7,780 nt of DNA from an uncultured Alphaproteobacteria bacterium (GTDB lineage Bacteria > Pseudomonadota > Alphaproteobacteria > Rs-D84), in the NCBI GenBank assembly GCA_944389685.1, contig CALXNF010000040.1, forward strand, positions 1 through 7,780. Reading direction: 5' to 3'. Positions 1-6,458 of the stretch are shown here, piece by piece. A program made the position numbers and the translations under genes. The notes beneath the pieces are model-generated. The model was not told the DNA's origin. It saw only the letters and a program-made list of their open reading frames with translations, and did no database searches. Every line of letters starts with the position of its first letter. Position 1 is the first letter of the stretch.

Positions 1-2
1 TG

Positions 3-2516
3 GGTGAACCATTATATCAAGATGTAAAAACAGTCGTAGGTGACAATGCAGAAGTGTTTGGTGGGCGTTATGGTTTGGGGTCTAAAGAATTTAAACCACG
101 CGATGTAAAAGCGGTTTATGAAAACCTGATGCGTGGTGAATTGCATCATAACTTTACTGTTGGAATTGAAGACGATTTAAGTGGTTTGTCTTTGAAAACA
201 GATCCTGCGTTTGCGGTGCAAGACCCTAATTTTAAGACGGCTATTTTATATGGTATCGGTTCTGACGGTACGGTTGGGGCTGTAAAGAACATTGTTAAAA
301 TTGTGGGTGAAAATTCCGATTTGTATCCACAATCATATGCTGTTTACGATTCAAAAAAATCCGGTGGTTTGACTGCGTCTCATATTCGTTTTTCAGATAA
401 ACCGATTCAAAGCCAGTATTTGATAGAAGTAGCAGATTTTATCAGCGTATCTAACTTTATGATTGCTCAAAGATTTGATGTGTTTAAAGGTTTGCGTTCT
501 GGTGGAACGGTTATGATAAATACGTCTATGACACCAGAGGTTGCGTTCGCAAATTTACCTCGTGAAAGTCAAGAGCATTTGATGCGTTTGCGTGCCAAAG
601 TTTATTTCTTGAACGCAAATGCTGCAGCAGCAGAACTTGGATTAGGGAATAGAATCAACACATTTATTATGTTGAACTTCTTTAATCTGACACAGGTAAT
701 TGACCCAGCGGTTGCGGCCAAAAGCGCAAAAATCGCAATTGAAAAGACATATAAAAAGAAAGGTATGGATGTTGTTGAAGCAAACTGGGCCGCAGTTGAT
801 AAGGCCGCAGAGTATTTACACGAGTACAAATTGCCGTCATCTGTATCAAATTTTGCACCAGATTTTGTTCCGGCAATGACGCTGGATACACCAGCAGAAA
901 TTGCTGGTACATTGGGTGAAATGGCCGCACAACGTGGTGATGCGTTGCCTGTTTCACGCTTTAAAATTGATGGCGAGTTCGGTGCGGGACAATATCCTGT
1001 CGGAACTTCTAAGTATGAAAAGCGCGCTATTTCAGAACGGGTTGTAACGGTTGATTTGTCTAAATGTATTCAATGCGGTAAGTGTTCTACATTGTGCCCG
1101 CATGCCGCAATTCGTATCAAAGTTATGACTGAAGATCAGGCAGAGCAAGCTCGGGCAGATGGTGTGATTGTCGTGCCGATGAAAACACCAGAATTGGGGA
1201 CGAATATGTATTATACATTAAATATTTCGGCCGCAGATTGTACGGGGTGCAATGTTTGTGTAAAGAATTGTCCTGTTCAGGCGTTATCTATGATGGCGTT
1301 AAAGGATTCTGGCAACCAACAAAAGGCATTTGATGCCGCACAAAAAATTCCTGATATTCCTCGTGAAAAGTTGAATTTAAATATACCAAAGCACGTAGAA
1401 TTGTTACCTCATTATTTTGAATTCCCAGGTGCGTGTGCAGGATGTGGTGAAACGCCTTATATCAAAATGATGTCGCATCTATTTGGTGACAGAATGGTTG
1501 TAGCAAATGCAACAGGTTGTTCTTCTATTTATGGCGGTAATTTACCGACAACACCATGGACAAGCGATGCAAATGGACGCGGACCTGCTTGGTCTAATTC
1601 TTTGTTTGAAGATAATGCAGAGTATGGTTTAGGTATGCGAATTGCTTTGAATCAGAAACGTGAAACGCTGAAGGGACTGTTATTTGAATTAAATATCCCA
1701 AACGTTGAAAAAATGTTTGCTGAACGCAACCCTGATAATCAACGTAAATTAGAAGAACAATTGCGTGTTCAATTGGAAAAAATCGATTCGCCGCGTTCGG
1801 CATTAGCAAAAAGCTTGATTGGTGAAATTGTTGATAAATCTGTATGGATTATCGGTGGTGACGGTTGGGCATATGATATTGGCTACGGTGGTTTGGACCA
1901 TGTTTTACATAGCGGTGAAAATGTAAATATTTTGGTCTTGGATACGGAAGGGTATTCAAATACGGGTGGGCAACAGTCTAAGGCCACACCTTTCGGTGCC
2001 AGTATGAAGTTTGCAATTGGTGGTAAAGAACACGCCAAGAAAGATTTGGGTATGATAGCGATGATGTCTGGTGCATATGTTGCTCAGATTGCATTGGGCG
2101 CAAATCAGGCGCAGGCAATTCGTGCTTTTCGTGAAGCAGAGGCTTTCCCTGGACCTTCAATCATATTGGCATATGCGCCGTGTATTGCACATGGGTTTGC
2201 GCTACAAAATGGGGCGGAACATCAGATGCAAATGGTAAGTACGGGGGCGTGGCCGTTATATAGATTTGATCCTTCTTTGGTTTTAGAAGGGAAAAGTCCG
2301 TTAACCATGGATTCTAGCGTGGATAATCCGACGCCATTGGAAGACTTTTTAAAGACAGAAAGTCGTTTCGGTGCAGCTCGTGCTGCGAATCCGCACTTTG
2401 ATCGGCTGGTAGAAGAAGCGAAAGAAAATAACCACTATCGTAGTGAGCTGAAAAAATATATTGCTCATTTTGCGATGATGAATGCGCCAGAAGTCAAAGA
2501 AAATGGTGAGGGATAA
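3..2516 (+). CDS. nifJ: Pyruvate:ferredoxin (flavodoxin) oxidoreductase, C-terminal 837 residues (5' end outside window)
   Basis: Oxidises pyruvate with CoA to acetyl-CoA and CO2, passing electrons to ferredoxin or flavodoxin; cytoplasmic and oxygen-sensitive. The frame is open from base 3, so a GTG at 54 is internal. The family is about 1,170-1,200 residues, so roughly 340 N-terminal residues are missing. Numbering from base 3: end of the CoA/domain II region (GGRYGLGSKEF, about 20-30); gamma-type domain beginning at GSDGTVGAVKN (about 87-97); EKR-type linker (KKKGMDVVEANWAAVD); two [4Fe-4S] ferredoxin motifs at C355/C358/C361/C365 and C413/C416/C419/C423; proximal-cluster cysteines C478, C481, C506 and C727; thiamine diphosphate motif GDGW at 619-622 with N653 in YSNTGGQ. 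All cluster ligands are present and the C-terminus looks complete, so this part appears functional. A strong terminator follows directly, making it the last gene of its transcript. Confidence 0.97.
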   Translation, partial: GEPLYQDVKTVVGDNAEVFGGRYGLGSKEFKPRDVKAVYENLMRGELHHNFTVGIEDDLSGLSLKTDPAFAVQDPNFKTAILYGIGSDGTVGAVKNIVKIVGENSDLYPQSYAVYDSKKSGGLTASHIRFSDKPIQSQYLIEVADFISVSNFMIAQRFDVFKGLRSGGTVMINTSMTPEVAFANLPRESQEHLMRLRAKVYFLNANAAAAELGLGNRINTFIMLNFFNLTQVIDPAVAAKSAKIAIEKTYKKKGMDVVEANWAAVDKAAEYLHEYKLPSSVSNFAPDFVPAMTLDTPAEIAGTLGEMAAQRGDALPVSRFKIDGEFGAGQYPVGTSKYEKRAISERVVTVDLSKCIQCGKCSTLCPHAAIRIKVMTEDQAEQARADGVIVVPMKTPELGTNMYYTLNISAADCTGCNVCVKNCPVQALSMMALKDSGNQQKAFDAAQKIPDIPREKLNLNIPKHVELLPHYFEFPGACAGCGETPYIKMMSHLFGDRMVVANATGCSSIYGGNLPTTPWTSDANGRGPAWSNSLFEDNAEYGLGMRIALNQKRETLKGLLFELNIPNVEKMFAERNPDNQRKLEEQLRVQLEKIDSPRSALAKSLIGEIVDKSVWIIGGDGWAYDIGYGGLDHVLHSGENVNILVLDTEGYSNTGGQQSKATPFGASMKFAIGGKEHAKKDLGMIAMMSGAYVAQIALGANQAQAIRAFREAEAFPGPSIILAYAPCIAHGFALQNGAEHQMQMVSTGAWPLYRFDPSLVLEGKSPLTMDSSVDNPTPLEDFLKTESRFGAARAANPHFDRLVEEAKENNHYRSELKKYIAHFAMMNAPEVKENGEG

Positions 2517-2521
2517 AGATT

Positions 2522-2549
2522 AAACCGCCTATTGTCAGGCGGTTTTTTC
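2522..2549 (+). terminator. Rho-independent terminator after nifJ
   Basis: A 9 bp perfect stem (AAACCGCCT at 2522-2530 with AGGCGGTTT at 2537-2545) encloses the loop ATTGTC and runs into a T-tract ending about 2548. It starts 5 bases after the nifJ stop codon. Confidence 0.93.
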
Positions 2550-2551
2550 TG

Positions 2552-2581
2552 TTGCAAAGGGCATTGGCTTTGGTGTAGATT
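2552..2581 (+). promoter_or_regulatory. Candidate sigma-70 promoter for the bamE-like gene
   Basis: TTGCAA at 2552-2557 and TAGATT at 2576-2581 are separated by 18 bases. A start site about 7 bases beyond the -10 would fall on or beside the ATG at 2588, giving a leaderless mRNA. No Shine-Dalgarno sequence precedes that ATG, which fits. The same -35 hexamer occurs before the gene at 3078. The match is modest and unproven. Confidence 0.4.
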
Positions 2582-2587
2582 TATAGT

Positions 2588-3016
2588 ATGAAAAAAATTG
2601 TTTTATTTTTTAGCTTGGCTGTAGCTGCTTGTACTTTTCAGACAAAGCATCGTGGGTATGTTTTTCCTCCTAATATTGAAGAAGTGGTTACTGAAATTAA
2701 AACTACCAATCAACTTACACAGGAAATTGGTTCTCCGCAGGTAAAAACAATGTATGGCGACGAAGTTTGGATTTATTATGGGGTAGACGAAAACTATAGA
2801 GGGCCGTTGCCATTAAAATATGATAATAAAACCGTTTTATTAGCGTGGGTAAACGGGAATAAGGTTACAAATGTGCAGGTTTTACACGATGAAGATTTAC
2901 CTAAAGTCGTGATATCAGAGGATGAAACGCCTATACCGGCGGCAATAGAGCTAAATGCACTGCAAGAATTATTTAATAATATTGGCAGATTCTCGCCTGC
3001 GGGGTTGGGGCAGTGA
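2588..3016 (+). CDS. bamE: BamE/SmpA/OmlA-family outer-membrane lipoprotein
   Basis: Likely the small lipoprotein subunit of the BAM complex, which helps BamA/BamD insert beta-barrel proteins into the outer membrane. The 142-residue product starts with a lipoprotein signal peptide ending in the lipobox VAAC, with lipidated Cys15. GYVF (23-26) is followed by a helix and then IGSPQ (47-51) and VWIYYG (60-65), the order seen in SmpA/OmlA domains (GY..., LG(T/S)P, W-Y-Y). The tail, ETPIP (113-117) followed by LQELFNNIGRF (125-135), resembles the conserved C-terminus of alphaproteobacterial BamE as I remember it. The usual G-M-T turn before the second helix is replaced by KTTNQL, so the family match is divergent. 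It lies alone between the nifJ terminator and the next promoter. The start is fixed by the signal peptide, but no Shine-Dalgarno site is visible. A generic BamE-fold lipoprotein outside BAM is the alternative. Confidence 0.8.
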   Translation: MKKIVLFFSLAVAACTFQTKHRGYVFPPNIEEVVTEIKTTNQLTQEIGSPQVKTMYGDEVWIYYGVDENYRGPLPLKYDNKTVLLAWVNGNKVTNVQVLHDEDLPKVVISEDETPIPAAIELNALQELFNNIGRFSPAGLGQ

Positions 3017-3027
3017 TAAAAAGTCGT

Positions 3028-3056
3028 TTGCAAAAATTAAGTTAATTGTGTAAAAT
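3028..3056 (+). promoter_or_regulatory. Sigma-70-type promoter for the cysteine-rich secreted protein
   Basis: TTGCAA at 3028-3033, a 17-base spacer and TAAAAT at 3051-3056 form a good sigma-70 arrangement in the 61-base gap after the bamE-like gene. Predicted transcription starts near 3063. AAAGAGA at 3064-3070 then lies 7 bases before the ATG as a plausible ribosome binding site; AGGA directly touching the ATG is too close to serve. Confidence 0.6.
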
Positions 3057-3077
3057 GTACATAAAAGAGAATTAGGA

Positions 3078-3635
3078 ATGAAATATACTTTGCTTTCTTT
3101 TATTAGTGCAGTTTTTATAACCTTTTTCGGTGTTTTTGGTGTTAATGCGTCCGAGTTTAAATGTGGGGCGGGGTATATACTTGTATCTCATAGTGATATT
3201 GATGGGGTTGATGCCGCAGAGTGTCAAAAGCTGTGGTGTCGTGACTTAGAAACGGGAAAAACTATGGGGAGCGGCGATCGTGCAAATAGTGGGTATAAGA
3301 CTACTGCTTATCCTATGGAACTATGTGATGCGAACGGTAATTGCATAGAATGTTTTGGTGATCGAAAGTGGTGCAGTGGGCAACCAGAAGGTTTTTGGAA
3401 CCCAGAATATGGGGCATATACTTATGGTGGGGCAGATAACGCTACGTACAAATCTTATCAGCGGGGCAGTTGTTTCGCGTGGAATTTAGAAAAACCAGAT
3501 TGTCCGTCAGGTCAGACCGCTGTTTTACAAGATAATGAATGGGTTTGTGCAGAGGCCGTAGGAACAACTACTGGCAGTAGAGAATCTAGTATTCGTAGAA
3601 CCTCGGGTTCGTTACGGGGCGGAATAATTAGGTGA
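3078..3635 (+). CDS. Secreted cysteine-rich protein of unknown function
   Basis: I do not recognise a named family. The 185-residue product begins with a hydrophobic signal peptide (about 1-24), with likely cleavage at VNA/SEF, so it should be exported to the periplasm or beyond. The mature part has ten cysteines (29, 49, 54, 83, 89, 92, 99, 132, 142, 157), an even number consistent with disulfides. There seem to be three parts: an N-terminal unit (29-54, from KCGAGY to LWC); a central Trp/Gly/Tyr-rich unit with the Cys cluster 83-99 and the stretch GFWNPEYGAYTYGG (105-118); and a C-terminal CPSGQTAVLQDNEWVC unit (142-157), a common small Cys-loop style. The last 25 residues lack cysteine and are Ser/Arg/Gly-rich and basic. 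It has its own promoter and terminator, so it is monocistronic. An adhesin-like, inhibitor-like or surface role is possible but unsupported. Confidence 0.85.
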   Translation: MKYTLLSFISAVFITFFGVFGVNASEFKCGAGYILVSHSDIDGVDAAECQKLWCRDLETGKTMGSGDRANSGYKTTAYPMELCDANGNCIECFGDRKWCSGQPEGFWNPEYGAYTYGGADNATYKSYQRGSCFAWNLEKPDCPSGQTAVLQDNEWVCAEAVGTTTGSRESSIRRTSGSLRGGIIR

Positions 3636-3640
3636 TTTTA

Positions 3641-3675
3641 TGTAAGTGCTTTTTTAAGTACTTATATATTTTTTT
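3641..3675 (+). terminator. Probable Rho-independent terminator after the cysteine-rich gene
   Basis: An A/T-rich stem of about 11 pairs, including G-U pairs, joins 3642-3651 (with the core AAGTGCTT) to 3656-3665 (with AAGTACTT) around a TTTT loop. A seven-T run follows at 3669-3675. The stem has few G-C pairs, so it may be leaky, but position and tail suit a terminator. Confidence 0.65.
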
Positions 3676-3704
3676 GTTCCTTTATTTGTTTTTCTTGTTT
3701 TTTG

Positions 3705-3713
3705 TGCTATAAT
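3705..3713 (+). promoter_or_regulatory. Extended -10 promoter of carD
   Basis: TGCTATAAT is a perfect extended -10 (TG at 3705-3706, TATAAT at 3708-3713). The -35 region is T-rich (TTTGTT/TTGTTT near 3685-3691) and matches the consensus poorly, as is usual for extended -10 promoters. Predicted transcription starts near 3720, about 10 bases before the first ATG. Confidence 0.75.
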
Positions 3714-3729
3714 ATACGAGATAGAGAGA

Positions 3730-4320
3730 ATGGCAACTGTAAAAGGTATCCAGATTATGCCAAGTAAAAAACTAGATTTTAAAACAGGTCAATATGTTGT
3801 TTACCCAACGCAAGGAGTTGGAAAACTTGTTCGTGTAGAAGAGCAAAATATTGGCGGTCAGAAAATAAAAATGCTGGTCATAGATTTTGAAAGGAATCAT
3901 ATGACATTACGTGTTCCTGTGGAACGGGCCGAGGTTTCCGGTCTTCGCCCATTAACTTCGATTAAAAAGATGGATGAGGCGATTTCTTCTGCTAAAGGTA
4001 AAGCTGGTGCAAAGCGTATGATATGGGCGCGTCGTGCCGCACAGTATGAAGAAAATATAAATTCTGGAGATCCAATGAAGTTGGCAGAGGTGGTTCGTGA
4101 TTTGCAACGCCGTAATGCAACAGACACAATGACTTTTTCTGCGCGTCAATTATATTTACGGGCTTTAGAACGTATGGCGCAGGAGTTTGCAGTTTTACAC
4201 AAAATGGATATAGAAGAAGCTTCAGATAAAATCGAAGATATTTTAGGGGTTCCAAAAGAGATAGATCTAAATGCTATTGATTCGGATGACGATGATGAAG
4301 TAGAAGAAGATGAAGTTTAA
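3730..4320 (+). CDS. carD: CarD/CdnL-family RNA polymerase-binding transcription regulator
   Basis: CarD/CdnL proteins bind the RNA polymerase beta subunit and stabilise the open complex at housekeeping promoters. Of 196 residues, 16-75 form the RNAP-interaction (CarD_TRCF Tudor-like) domain, with GQYVVYPTQGVGKL (20-33) and LRVPVERAEVSGLRPL (60-75). The helical DNA-binding domain follows, with the conserved Trp99 in MIWARRAAQYEENINSGDP (97-115), the residue that in characterised homologues wedges at the upstream edge of the -10, and a helix around RQLYLRALERMAQEFAVL (139-156). An acidic tail (DSDDDDEVEEDEV, 184-196) ends the protein. The start is uncertain. The ATG at 3730 has AGAGAG almost touching it, while an ATG at 3757 (residue 10, MPSKKLDF) gives a length closer to homologues and has AAAGG about 11 bases upstream. 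It is transcribed alone and converges on lptB. Confidence 0.95.
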   Translation: MATVKGIQIMPSKKLDFKTGQYVVYPTQGVGKLVRVEEQNIGGQKIKMLVIDFERNHMTLRVPVERAEVSGLRPLTSIKKMDEAISSAKGKAGAKRMIWARRAAQYEENINSGDPMKLAEVVRDLQRRNATDTMTFSARQLYLRALERMAQEFAVLHKMDIEEASDKIEDILGVPKEIDLNAIDSDDDDEVEEDEV

Positions 4321-4344
4321 AAAAACGCCTTTCGGCGTTTTTTT
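4320..4344. terminator. Bidirectional terminator shared by carD and lptB
   Basis: The stem pairs AAAAAACGCC (4320-4329) with GGCGTTTTTT (4334-4343) around loop TTTC. It is flanked by an A-tract on one side and a T-tract on the other, so it can terminate transcription from both directions. It fills the whole 22 bp between the convergent stop codons and touches both of them: carD TAA at 4318-4320, and lptB stop at 4343-4345 read on the minus strand. Confidence 0.92.
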
Positions 4345-5071
4345 ACATCACAAAATCTTCACCAAGGTATACTTTTTTCACCATTTCATCTTTTACAATT
4401 TCTGGTGTGGTGCCATGTTTTAATATTTTTCCGTCATGCAATACGTAACTTCTGTCTGTAATTCCCAAAGTTTCTCTTACGTTATGGTCTGTAATTATCA
4501 CACCAAGCCCTCGATTTTTTAACTGCGATACTAAATCTCGAATTTCATTTACTGCGATTGGGTCTATTCCTGCAAAAGGTTCGTCAAGTAATATAAATTT
4601 AGGATCATTTGCCAATGCACGTGCTATTTCTACGCGGCGGCGTTCCCCACCAGATAACGCCGTTGCAGGGCTGCGGCGTAAAGCGGTTATAGAGAATTCG
4701 TCAAGCAATGCGTCTAATTTTTGTTTACGTTTTTTTCTGCTGGGTTCAACTACTTCTAATATAGCCATTATATTTTGTTCCACTGTTAACCCACGGAACA
4801 CGCTGTTTTCTTGCGGGAGATAACCAATATGTAAGCGCGCACGTTGATAAAATGGTAAGTGAGTTATGTCTTGAGAATTTAAAAATATTTGCCCCCTTGT
4901 TGCATTTAATTGACCGGTAATGCAATAAAATGCAGTTGTTTTTCCAGCACCGTTAGGACCTAATAATCCAACCGATTCGCCCTGGCGAGCCTCCATAGAA
5001 ATATCGTTTATAACCATACGTTTACCGTAAGACTTAGATAAGTGTTGAACTCTTAATATTGATTGTTTCAT
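4343..5071 (-). CDS. lptB: LPS export ABC transporter ATP-binding protein LptB
   Basis: Cytoplasmic ATPase that works as a dimer with LptF/LptG to pull lipopolysaccharide from the inner membrane into the Lpt bridge. The 242 residues match the usual LptB length (about 240). Motifs in order: Walker A GPNGAGKTT (38-46), Q-loop Gln87 in GYLPQENSVF, ABC signature LSGGE (139-143) followed by RRRVEIARAL, Walker B ILLDE (160-164), D-loop AGID, and switch His196 in IITDHNVRETL. GYLPQE..VFRGLTVEQNI is typical of LptB rather than of branched-chain amino-acid ATPases such as LivG/LivF. The ATG overlaps the lptC stop by 4 bp (ATGA), implying translational coupling; GGTGG lies just upstream. All catalytic motifs are intact. 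lptA, which commonly separates lptC and lptB, is not present. Confidence 0.97.
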   Translation of the reverse strand: MKQSILRVQHLSKSYGKRMVINDISMEARQGESVGLLGPNGAGKTTAFYCITGQLNATRGQIFLNSQDITHLPFYQRARLHIGYLPQENSVFRGLTVEQNIMAILEVVEPSRKKRKQKLDALLDEFSITALRRSPATALSGGERRRVEIARALANDPKFILLDEPFAGIDPIAVNEIRDLVSQLKNRGLGVIITDHNVRETLGITDRSYVLHDGKILKHGTTPEIVKDEMVKKVYLGEDFVM

Positions 5072-5553
5072 AGTTTTACCACCAATTCTTTTGTTCTAAT
5101 TTTGTCACCGTTGCTGGAATCAACGCTTACATTGCCTTTAAGCGTTATGGTTTTTTTTACTCTATCATATTGACCGTGGTCTGCAATTATATCGTCTTTT
5201 ATTTTTTTCCCGTCTGAGATACGTATTGTATTACCGGAAACTTTTTCTAATAAAATAACGTTGGGCTGGTTATATTCTTGACGCCCGCTGGCGGCTTTTA
5301 TATAAAATGGTTCGCCATTGGTATCTGTTCCAGAAAATTCTGCGTTTGACATTTTGAATTGATTGCTGACTATGTCTGTCATGTTTATTGCTGCAATAGG
5401 AGTCCATAATAGTTGACGAGTAAATAATGAACCCGCAATTAAAGCAGCAACCATTACCAAGCCCCAACCTGTAAAGAAAAATTGCCACAAACGTTTTAAG
5501 CGTCTGTGTTTAAAGAATATGATAAAGTTACGTTTGTCTCCTTGCACGTGCAC
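5068..5553 (-). CDS. lptC: LPS export protein LptC, short form
   Basis: Bitopic inner-membrane protein that takes LPS from LptB2FG and passes it to LptA. Of 161 residues, 1-22 are a basic cytoplasmic N-terminus, about 24-44 a transmembrane helix (FFFTGWGLVMVAALIAGSLF), and about 65-161 a periplasmic beta-jellyroll. FSGTDTNGEPFYIKAASG (73-90), DHGQYDRVKKTITLKGNV (125-142) and KIRTKELVV (151-159) match the LptC/LptA-like repeat pattern. It stops directly after that strand, where E. coli LptC (191 residues) and, from memory, many alphaproteobacterial homologues continue with further strands. It is first in a two-gene operon and overlaps lptB by 4 bp. The start is a GTG at 5553 with no ribosome binding site in front; an in-frame GTG at 5547 is an alternative, and no ATG fits before the membrane helix. 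Identification rests on context plus these motifs. Confidence 0.88.
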   Translation of the reverse strand: MHVQGDKRNFIIFFKHRRLKRLWQFFFTGWGLVMVAALIAGSLFTRQLLWTPIAAINMTDIVSNQFKMSNAEFSGTDTNGEPFYIKAASGRQEYNQPNVILLEKVSGNTIRISDGKKIKDDIIADHGQYDRVKKTITLKGNVSVDSSNGDKIRTKELVVKL

Positions 5554-5564
5554 AGTTTAGCGCG

Positions 5565-5573
5565 AATATAATA
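5565..5573 (-). promoter_or_regulatory. Candidate -10 region for lptC-lptB
   Basis: On the minus strand the sequence TATTATATT (plus positions 5573 to 5565) offers overlapping -10 hexamers TATTAT and TATATT. No convincing -35 is found at 16-18 bases. Using TATTAT, transcription would begin near 5561, only about 8 bases before the GTG start of lptC. It is back-to-back with the promoter of the gene at 5634. Confidence 0.4.
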
Positions 5574-5610
5574 AAAAAGCAATTTTTATATTTATTATGA
5601 AATTTTTTTA

Positions 5611-5619
5611 TGTTATAAT
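5611..5619 (+). promoter_or_regulatory. Extended -10 promoter of the secreted protein gene at 5634
   Basis: TGTTATAAT is a perfect extended -10 (TG at 5611-5612, TATAAT at 5614-5619). The -35 position is T-rich with little consensus. Predicted transcription starts near 5626, leaving a leader of about 8 bases (AAGAGAG) before the ATG. The layout closely mirrors that of carD. Confidence 0.7.
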
Positions 5620-5633
5620 TAGCCCTAAGAGAG

Positions 5634-6452
5634 ATGAAAAAACTTTTAGTATTTTTTGCGGTATCAATTTGCGTTTTAACTGGTTCGCCGGTTGGGGCTA
5701 TTACTATAAATAAAGCTGCACCTGTTGCTGCACAAGAGACTTCCGCTGCTTCGTCTGTGACCAGTTTGGTTCCGACTGTTTTGGGTTTAATAAGTAACGT
5801 CCAAGCATTAAGTGCGAAACAAAAAGAATTAACAGCAGAGTGTATCCCAAGCTCGCAAGAAATAAATTTTGTTAATAATATGGTCAAAGAATGGGCGAAG
5901 ACAGGGGCAATGTCTGCAGATGAAGTAGAAATAAGACTTGGTCGTAAAAGATGTGATACAGCAAATGGGGGGTATAAAAATTCTATAGAAGCTTTTGCTG
6001 GTACAGATATGGACGAATTAATTTGTTACGATTATTTTGCTGGGTCAGGAAATGTTGGAATGGTGTGGGAAAATTACCCAAAGGTTGGTACAGCCACATA
6101 TTGCTCTGATGGCTCTCCTGCCTCAATGTGTTCTGAAAAAAATAAAGTAAACGTTTCAGATATTTATGATATTTTTAATTTAATTGATTTTACAGAAGAA
6201 GATTATACAAGTGCGTCTGAGCTAAAAATGGCCGCAAATTTAATGGCAAAAATAGAAAAATGTTCTTATTCAAAATTAAGCGCTAAAAAACGTGAAATGT
6301 GGGGCGAATTTTTAACGAATACAATAAATTCTTTAGGTGAACCAACGAATACAGGTAATATAATGCAATCGGTTAGCAGCTTTTCTAGCGGTGGCTTAAG
6401 TGGTGGTTTGGGGTCGCTGGGATCTATTGCAACATCACTGTTTTCAAATTAA
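5634..6452 (+). CDS. Exported protein of unknown function with six mature cysteines
   Basis: I do not recognise a family. The 272-residue product has a clear signal peptide (1-22, MKKLLVFFAVSICVLTG..., likely cleavage VGA/ITI), which also fixes the start. The Cys in the signal is not in a lipobox. The mature region begins with an Ala/Thr/Ser-rich stretch (23-45). A mostly helical part follows with cysteines at 70, 107, 131, 157, 166 and 210, an even number consistent with three disulfides. A Ser/Gly/Leu low-complexity tail (248-272, SSFSSGGLSGGLGSLGS...) ends in LFSN. Segments such as QALSAKQKELTAEC (57-70) and SASELKMAANLMAKIEKC (193-210) look like amphipathic helices. It is divergent from lptC, has its own promoter, and is followed by a weak hairpin, so it is probably monocistronic. 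Its place beside two other exported-protein genes suggests an envelope or secreted role, but none can be named. Confidence 0.85.
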   Translation: MKKLLVFFAVSICVLTGSPVGAITINKAAPVAAQETSAASSVTSLVPTVLGLISNVQALSAKQKELTAECIPSSQEINFVNNMVKEWAKTGAMSADEVEIRLGRKRCDTANGGYKNSIEAFAGTDMDELICYDYFAGSGNVGMVWENYPKVGTATYCSDGSPASMCSEKNKVNVSDIYDIFNLIDFTEEDYTSASELKMAANLMAKIEKCSYSKLSAKKREMWGEFLTNTINSLGEPTNTGNIMQSVSSFSSGGLSGGLGSLGSIATSLFSN

Positions 6453-6458
6453 TTACGG

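Noticed and set aside
54..56. GTG at 54 as the start of the oxidoreductase
   Set aside because: The same frame is open back to base 3 and encodes family-typical sequence (GEPLYQDV) before the GTG, so the gene begins outside the window.
3897..4255. Three overlapping minus-strand frames opposite carD
   Set aside because: carD is a confident conserved gene on the plus strand; these frames overlap each other and carry no recognisable motif.
5528..5887. 119-residue minus-strand open frame spanning the lptC start and the signal-peptide region of the gene at 5634
   Set aside because: It lies antisense to a clear signal-peptide gene and over the lptC 5' end, lacks domain features and has a biased composition typical of a shadow frame.
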